Position numbers and translations under genes: made by a program. A stretch of 8,676 nt of DNA, taken from Desulfobulbaceae bacterium. GTDB lineage: Bacteria; Desulfobacterota; Desulfobulbia; Desulfobulbales; SURF-16. The DNA lies in NCBI GenBank assembly GCA_021160685.1, contig JAGHCC010000058.1, positions 1-8,676 of the forward strand. Reading direction: 5' to 3'. Position 1 is the first letter of the stretch. Every line of letters begins with the position of its first letter. Below the pieces are notes generated by a model. It saw only the letters and a list, made by a program, of their open reading frames with translations, had not been told where the DNA came from and made no database searches. Below, one piece after another: positions 4,061 through 8,676 of the stretch.

Positions 4061-6049
4061 ATGCCCAGAGACATCCCGGTCGGCAACGGTTCCCTGCTGA
4101 TCAATTTTGACGCAAATTATCAGCTGCGCGATATTTACTATCCTTATGTGGGCCAGGAGAATCATACCACCGGTCAACCCTGCCGCTTCGGGGTCTGGGT
4201 TGACCAGAAGTTTTATTGGCTCGATGACCCCGGCTGGCAAAGAAGTCTCAAGTATCTTGATGACACCCTGGTCACCGAAGTTGAGCTCTTCCATCCCGAT
4301 CTGAAACTCAAACTTATTTGTCACGATACGGTTGATTTTCATGTTAATTTGTATCTGAAAAAAATCATTGTCCATAATCTTGCGGCCCGGAAACGGGAAA
4401 TCAGACTCTTTTTTGGTCAGGATTTGCGGATTTCCGGTCATGCCGTGGGCGATTCGGTTTTTTATGAACCCGAGAGCCGGGTTATTTTTCATTACAAGGG
4501 CAAGAGATGGTTTCTGATCAATACCGCCCAGGGCACCACCGGCCAGTGTCAAATGGGACTCGATCAATGGGCCGTGGGCGTCAAGGAGGTTGGGGATAAA
4601 ATTGGTACCTGGTTTGACGCCGAGGATGGTGAACTATCCGGCAATCCTGTGGCCCAGGGCAGTGTCGACTCAGTTGTTGCCCTTCATCTTGAAGTGCCGG
4701 CCGGATCAAACCGCGAGGGGTGGTACTGGATCTGCGTGGGAGACGATTATGAGCAGGTGACGCGGATCCAGAAAAGTATTTGCGAGAAGGGCGGGGCAGA
4801 GCCTTTTTTAGTTCGGACCCGGGACTACTGGCGTCTTTGGGCCAACAAGGAAAAAGACGATCTCAGCGCCCTGCCGAATAACATCGCCGCACTTTATCGA
4901 CGCAGCCTGCTGGTCATTCGCACCCAGATAGACAACCACGGCGCAATTCTTGCGGCCAATGATTATGATATTGCCGATTTTAATCATGACACCTATTCAT
5001 ATATGTGGCCCCGGGACGGAGCTTTGGTAGCGTCCGCCTTGGTTGACGCCGGCTATTCGGAAATCTCCCGGCGTTTTTTCAGGTTTTGCCATCAGGCCAT
5101 CACCAGGGAAGGCTACCTGCTCCACAAGTATAATCCGGATGGTTCCCTGGCCTCCTCCTGGCATGGCTGGTATCAGAACGGCGAGAAGCAGCTGCCCATT
5201 CAGGAGGATGAAACCGCCCTTGTCCTCTGGGCGTTCTGGCGTCATTTTGACAGGTCACGGGATATTGAATTCATTAAACCCCATTACCGGGGTCTGATCA
5301 TTCGGGCCGCGAACTGGATGCTTGACTATCGTGATTCGGAAAGTGGTCTGCCCCTGCCGTCCTGGGATCTCTGGGAAGAGCGACGCGGTGTACATGCCTG
5401 GACCGTGGGGGCGGTTTGGGGCGGACTGGATGGTGCCGCAAGGTTTGCTGAAGCCTTTGGCCAGCTTAATCAGGCGGAGAAATACCGCCAGGCGGCCCAG
5501 CAAATCAAAGAAGCAGCAGAGGAGATTTTCTGGCGGCAAGATCTCGGCCGTTTTGTCCGCACGGTCAACCGAAACGGTAGCGGAGACTGGGAGCAGGATC
5601 TGACTCTGGATGCTTCCCTCATAGGTCTCTGGTATTTTGGCATGTTCCCGGCCGATCATGCGAAAATACGGGCCACCATGGAGGCCGTGAAGGAACGGTT
5701 ATGGGTCAAAACAAAGGTGGGCGGCCTGGCCCGCTATGAGGATGACTATTACCATCAGGTTAGCGATGATGTGGCCAATGTGCCGGGTAATCCCTGGTTT
5801 GTCACCACTCTCTGGCTGGCCCAGTGGCTCATTGCCATTGCCGAAAGTCGAAAAGATCTGCGCCGGTCACTGGAAATCATGAACTGGGCCACAACCGGAA
5901 CATTAGCCAGCGGCATTATGGCCGAGCAGATTCATCCCTACACCAACGAGCCATTATCCGTCAGTCCTCTGACCTGGAGTCACGCGACCCTGGTTAAAAC
6001 CGTCGGTGAATATCTGCAGCGTTATGAGGAATTGAAACGTCAGGGGTAA
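4061..6049 (+). CDS. GH15 family glycoside hydrolase (glucoamylase-like)
   Basis: A 662-residue protein with the bacterial/archaeal GH15 layout: an N-terminal beta-sandwich domain (about 1-260) and an (alpha/alpha)6 barrel (about 270-655). Family landmarks are YMWPRDGA (314-321), QEDETALVLW (381-390), SWDLWEERRG (434-443), which carries the probable general acid (E439 or E440), and MAEQIHP (620-626), where E622 is the probable general base, followed by PLTWSHA (636-642). Glucoamylases release glucose from the non-reducing ends of alpha-1,4 and some alpha-1,6 glucans. No signal peptide is present, so intracellular glycogen or maltodextrin is the likely substrate. The ATG at 4061 follows AAAGGAA (4047-4053). 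Location near zwf fits feeding glucose into the oxidative pentose phosphate pathway. Some GH15 members are trehalases or glucodextranases, so the exact substrate is open. Confidence 0.9.
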   Translation: MPRDIPVGNGSLLINFDANYQLRDIYYPYVGQENHTTGQPCRFGVWVDQKFYWLDDPGWQRSLKYLDDTLVTEVELFHPDLKLKLICHDTVDFHVNLYLKKIIVHNLAARKREIRLFFGQDLRISGHAVGDSVFYEPESRVIFHYKGKRWFLINTAQGTTGQCQMGLDQWAVGVKEVGDKIGTWFDAEDGELSGNPVAQGSVDSVVALHLEVPAGSNREGWYWICVGDDYEQVTRIQKSICEKGGAEPFLVRTRDYWRLWANKEKDDLSALPNNIAALYRRSLLVIRTQIDNHGAILAANDYDIADFNHDTYSYMWPRDGALVASALVDAGYSEISRRFFRFCHQAITREGYLLHKYNPDGSLASSWHGWYQNGEKQLPIQEDETALVLWAFWRHFDRSRDIEFIKPHYRGLIIRAANWMLDYRDSESGLPLPSWDLWEERRGVHAWTVGAVWGGLDGAARFAEAFGQLNQAEKYRQAAQQIKEAAEEIFWRQDLGRFVRTVNRNGSGDWEQDLTLDASLIGLWYFGMFPADHAKIRATMEAVKERLWVKTKVGGLARYEDDYYHQVSDDVANVPGNPWFVTTLWLAQWLIAIAESRKDLRRSLEIMNWATTGTLASGIMAEQIHPYTNEPLSVSPLTWSHATLVKTVGEYLQRYEELKRQG

Positions 6050-6078
6050 CGTATGGATTTTACATTTTTTTTGTGTTC

Positions 6079-6201
6079 TTAATCAAAAATCCGCTTGAAA
6101 AGGCCACGAATACCTTCACGCACCTCATCGATGATGGATTGTTTGGCCACATCCTTGGCATCTTCTACAAAACTGCTTTTTTGCAGCAGGTTTTTGATGG
6201 T
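6079..6201 (-). pseudogene. Remnant of the 3' end of a gene (unidentified)
   Basis: The minus strand reads a 40-residue open stretch ending in a TAA (6081-6079) with a coding-like sequence: KNLLQKSSFVEDAKDV, then AKQSIIDEVREGIRGLFKRIFD. It is amphipathic and charged, as at the C-terminus of a larger protein. There is no ATG in frame, and the frame is blocked upstream by a TAA at 6204-6202. In the neighbouring frame the bases just upstream read FFKDFEKVN, so a frameshift near 6205 may join them. The tail is loosely reminiscent of AsmA-like protein C-termini, but this is not a firm identification. Chance open frame is the alternative. Confidence 0.4.
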
Positions 6202-6204
6202 TTA

Positions 6205-6316
6205 CCTTTTCGAAATCCTTAAAAAAATATAAGTAAACGGATCAGTCTGTGTATCACAACCTCCCGCCTATTTTTTAAAGAGATTGAGTGAAAAAAACAC
6301 CTTTTTCTGTTTTTGT
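6205..6316. other. AT-rich intergenic gap between convergent genes
   Basis: No gene is seen. On the minus strand, just after the vWA stop codon, AAAAACA and TGTTTTT around a purine loop (about 6294-6315) can form a weak AT-rich stem followed by T residues. This could act as a poor terminator for the vWA gene. Confidence 0.3.
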
Positions 6317-8656
6317 TTAGACCCCGTCGCCGGTTGTTTTCGGAGCCGGCACCGGAGCCTCCTTCTCTACAGGAAAGGCTGCATTGACGGTGATTGTTTT
6401 TCCGGATTGGAGCTGAATATTTTGAATCTCCCGGACGGATTGATTCGTTCGATCTTTCACTTTGGCGGTATAGATGCCAGGAAGGAGCTTGTACACAAGG
6501 GGGTTCCCATCTTTTTTAGTCCAGCCCTTTCCCATGTCCTTTCCATCTTCCTGGCAGTACACATTTACAATCGTCTCGATTGGAGCATTGTCCCTGATCG
6601 CCTTAATATGCAAGACACCCCCCTCGACAAAGGAAGCGAACCTCACCACGGTCTCCCCGGCCTTAATTTCCACGTTCTCAATCCAGATAACCGGGCACTG
6701 CTTCACGCTTTTATCTTGGAACCAGATCTTGTAAACACCCGGAAGGAGCTTGTACACAAGGGGCTTTCCATCTTTTTTAGTCCATCCCCTTCCCATGTCC
6801 TTTTCGTTTTCCTGGCGGTACACATTTACAATCGTCTCGATCGGAGCATTGCTCTTGATCGCTTTAACATGTAGGACACCCCCTTCACCAAAGGCAGCAA
6901 CACGCTCCACTGTTTCTCCGGCCTTGACTTCCACGTTCTCAATCCAGATGACCGGGCACTGCTTCACGCTTTTATCCTGGAACCAGATCTTGTAAACACC
7001 CGGAAGAAGCTTGTACACAAGGGGTTTTTCATCTTTTTTAGTCCAGCCCCTTCCCATGTCCTTTCCGTCTTCCTGGCGGTACACATTTACAATCGTCTCG
7101 ATCGGAGCATTGTTTTTGATCGCTTTAACATGCAGGACACCTTCCGTGGCAAAATCGGCAATCCTCTCAGTCACATGGCTATCTATGATTTCCACATCCC
7201 TGATCTCCACCGTGGGTGTCTCGACAACATTCGTATCCTGGGCACGGATATCGTACATCCCGGGAGGAAGACGGAAGGTGGCTGGCTTTTCAGAGGTTGT
7301 CCAACCTTTCACGACCCGTTTTTCCTCTCCCTGAGAGAGTACCTGCACATAAGTTTTGAAAGGCTTGCCATCCTTCACAGATATAACCTTTAAACTGATG
7401 GGCGGTTTATCAGAAGCTTTTTTCACCACCTCTTGGGCCGCCAACTGGAAGTCTTTGGCATTGCCTGCTGTAAAATACTTCCCCCCACCTTCCCTGGCCA
7501 TGCACTCCAGTTCCTGCTTTTCCTCCTCAGTAACGTCAAAACCAATAACGTGCATGACAAATTTAATTCCAGAGGATTTGAGTTCTTTTACCAGGCCGCA
7601 GGGATCAGAATCACAGGTCTCCTTACCATCAGACACCAGGATAATGGTGGTTTCGTCTTCAAGATGCTTGATCCCTTTGGCAGTCAGTCGAACCGAGCGG
7701 CTGATGGGCGTCTTTCCTTTAGGATTGAGTTGTTGCACCTGAGCAATCATCGCCTGTTTGTTGAGTGGTCCAAGGGCAATAAGCTCTTCTACATCATTGC
7801 AATCCCCCTTGCGTCGATGACCATACACCACCAGGCCGGCAACGGTATCATCCGGTAATCCCTGGATAAGCTCTGTGAGCACTTCTTTGGCGATAACAAT
7901 TTTTGCCGTACCTTCCACCTGGCCCCACATGGAGCCCGAGGCGTCAAGGATAAACATGAGGTTGCCAGGCGTTGCACTCTCTTCGTCCTCTGAGGCAGCC
8001 ATCGACTTCTCAATCGCGCTCTGCTTTTTGGCGTTTCTCTTTGTCTTATCTCCACCGGGTGCCTTTTCAATAAGTATTTTGCTATATCCTGGAGGAATTT
8101 CGAAAAGGGCTGGGTCAACCGGGTTTTTCTTGATACCTTTCAGGGCAAGCGTTGCATCGCCGTTTAAGGCGTAATTGACCTCTTTCAGGATAAAATCAAG
8201 ATCAGGAGAAATCCATACCCTGGTTGCCACCCGTGTATCTCCATGCTGGCGGTATTCAAGGATCTGACAGGAATAGCCTTCGACTATTTCCATTCCAACC
8301 GGGGTGGCCTCAAGTGTTTTGCGCATGAATTCCCAGCCGGCGATTGGATCCATCATCATGGTTTTGGCAGGATCAGTCTGCTCGACATATTGATTCTCCT
8401 GGGGATTGAGCCCCCAGGAGATGCCGGTGGATCGATTGTGAATGGAGGGCAGGGAGGGGATAAACGCAAGGCCTTTGGTCTTTTCAATACGGTACATATT
8501 GTCTTTGACTTTCAGGCCGTAGACAACTTCAGATCCGGGAGATGTGATGAGCAGATCCGCCGTGAACTGGGCGGCGTGAACAGAGCAGCCGAAGAGAAGA
8601 ATAAAAAGGAAAAAAAGACTTGTTTTCAGTGACCGAAAAGAGATTCCTGACTGCAT
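6317..8656 (-). CDS. Exported vWA-domain protein with LolA/DUF4412-like N-terminus and 87-residue repeats
   Basis: A 779-residue protein. Residues 1-29 are a Sec signal peptide (basic start, hydrophobic SLFFLFILLFG, probable cleavage at VHA-AQ). C24 in LFGC is a poor lipobox because of the F, though a lipoprotein is not excluded. Residues 30-196 resemble LolA/DUF4412 beta domains: pairs such as MYRIEKTKG, a Cys at 130, and FEIPPGY at the end. A charged linker (197-230) leads to a von Willebrand A domain (about 231-415) with a complete metal site: DASGS (D238, S240, S242), T316 in GKTP and D343 in VSDG. The rest is one divergent (419-505) and three clear 87-residue repeats starting at 506, 593 and 680, probably beta-sandwich modules, then a Pro-rich tail. 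The ATG at 8656 has AGGAGGA four bases upstream. Likely periplasmic or surface protein for metal-dependent protein binding; the ligand is unknown. Confidence 0.85.
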   Translation of the reverse strand: MQSGISFRSLKTSLFFLFILLFGCSVHAAQFTADLLITSPGSEVVYGLKVKDNMYRIEKTKGLAFIPSLPSIHNRSTGISWGLNPQENQYVEQTDPAKTMMMDPIAGWEFMRKTLEATPVGMEIVEGYSCQILEYRQHGDTRVATRVWISPDLDFILKEVNYALNGDATLALKGIKKNPVDPALFEIPPGYSKILIEKAPGGDKTKRNAKKQSAIEKSMAASEDEESATPGNLMFILDASGSMWGQVEGTAKIVIAKEVLTELIQGLPDDTVAGLVVYGHRRKGDCNDVEELIALGPLNKQAMIAQVQQLNPKGKTPISRSVRLTAKGIKHLEDETTIILVSDGKETCDSDPCGLVKELKSSGIKFVMHVIGFDVTEEEKQELECMAREGGGKYFTAGNAKDFQLAAQEVVKKASDKPPISLKVISVKDGKPFKTYVQVLSQGEEKRVVKGWTTSEKPATFRLPPGMYDIRAQDTNVVETPTVEIRDVEIIDSHVTERIADFATEGVLHVKAIKNNAPIETIVNVYRQEDGKDMGRGWTKKDEKPLVYKLLPGVYKIWFQDKSVKQCPVIWIENVEVKAGETVERVAAFGEGGVLHVKAIKSNAPIETIVNVYRQENEKDMGRGWTKKDGKPLVYKLLPGVYKIWFQDKSVKQCPVIWIENVEIKAGETVVRFASFVEGGVLHIKAIRDNAPIETIVNVYCQEDGKDMGKGWTKKDGNPLVYKLLPGIYTAKVKDRTNQSVREIQNIQLQSGKTITVNAAFPVEKEAPVPAPKTTGDGV
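6359..7141 (-). repeat. Three in-frame 261-bp tandem repeats in the vWA gene
   Basis: Units lie at 7141-6881, 6880-6620 and 6619-6359, each encoding 87 residues. Each begins G-V-L-H-V/I-K-A-I and contains NAPIETIVNVY, a GWTKKD turn and PLVYKLLPG. The first two units also share KIWFQDKSVKQCPVIWIENVE. By hand alignment they differ at about 13 of 220 bases over their central part, so they stem from a recent duplication or are kept alike by gene conversion. The third unit is similar in its first half and diverges after KLLPGIYT. A fourth, old and degenerate copy precedes the array in the protein. Confidence 0.9.
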
Positions 8657-8676
8657 CGCGTCCTCCTGTTCATGAA

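Noticed and set aside
4034..4567. 177-residue minus-strand frame over the GH15 N-terminal domain
   Set aside because: It is antisense to a clear enzyme and has no recognisable motifs or ribosome site.
6359..7141. CRISPR-like or intergenic repeat array
   Set aside because: The 261-bp units are contiguous, in frame and coding; there are no spacers of constant length.
6284..7334. Repeated plus-strand frames with similar peptides at 261-bp intervals
   Set aside because: They are shadows of the tandem repeats in the minus-strand vWA gene; the similarity comes from the repeat, not from separate genes.

Overview
The window looks like a chromosomal segment of an anaerobic, probably sulfate-reducing member of the Desulfobacterota (the former Deltaproteobacteria). 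The evidence is the pairing of a flavodoxin-like protein with two rubredoxins, one of the CX4C type known from Desulfovibrio, and a small DsrE-like protein of a kind common in sulfate reducers. No rRNA, tRNA, insertion sequence or CRISPR array is visible. The lineage is an inference from gene content, not a match to a known genome.

Layout: bases 1-34 may be the last codons of an upstream gene. Bases 108-1047 hold a plus-strand redox cluster: a flavodoxin-fold protein, a CX4C rubredoxin and a small classical rubredoxin missed by long-ORF cut-offs. A terminator hairpin closes it at 1055-1096. A 65-bp imperfect palindrome (1097-1161) follows, then a 115-aa DsrE-family protein (1209-1556). Next come glucose-6-phosphate dehydrogenase (zwf, 1758-3296), a type II toxin-antitoxin cassette (3362-3937) with its own promoter and a 28-bp palindromic operator, and a cytoplasmic GH15 glucoamylase-like enzyme (4061-6049). 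Bases 6079-6201 on the minus strand look like the decayed 3' end of a gene. The rest of the window (6317-8656, minus) is a 779-aa exported von Willebrand A protein with a LolA/DUF4412-like N-terminal domain and a C-terminal array of 87-residue repeats.

How the parts may work together: the flavodoxin and rubredoxins are low-potential electron carriers, plausibly serving oxygen or peroxide detoxification in an anaerobe. G6PDH and the GH15 enzyme fit one route in which storage alpha-glucan is cut to glucose and, after phosphorylation, oxidised to give NADPH. The toxin-antitoxin cassette sits between these two sugar genes and has its own control signals, so it is probably a later insertion. The exported vWA protein is convergent with the GH15 gene and functionally separate.

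The least ordinary items are a RelE-family toxin with a four-cysteine (CxxC-x10-CxxC) insertion, a near-perfect operator palindrome spanning the toxin-antitoxin -10 box, and 261-bp in-frame tandem repeats in the vWA gene, two of which are still very similar at DNA level.
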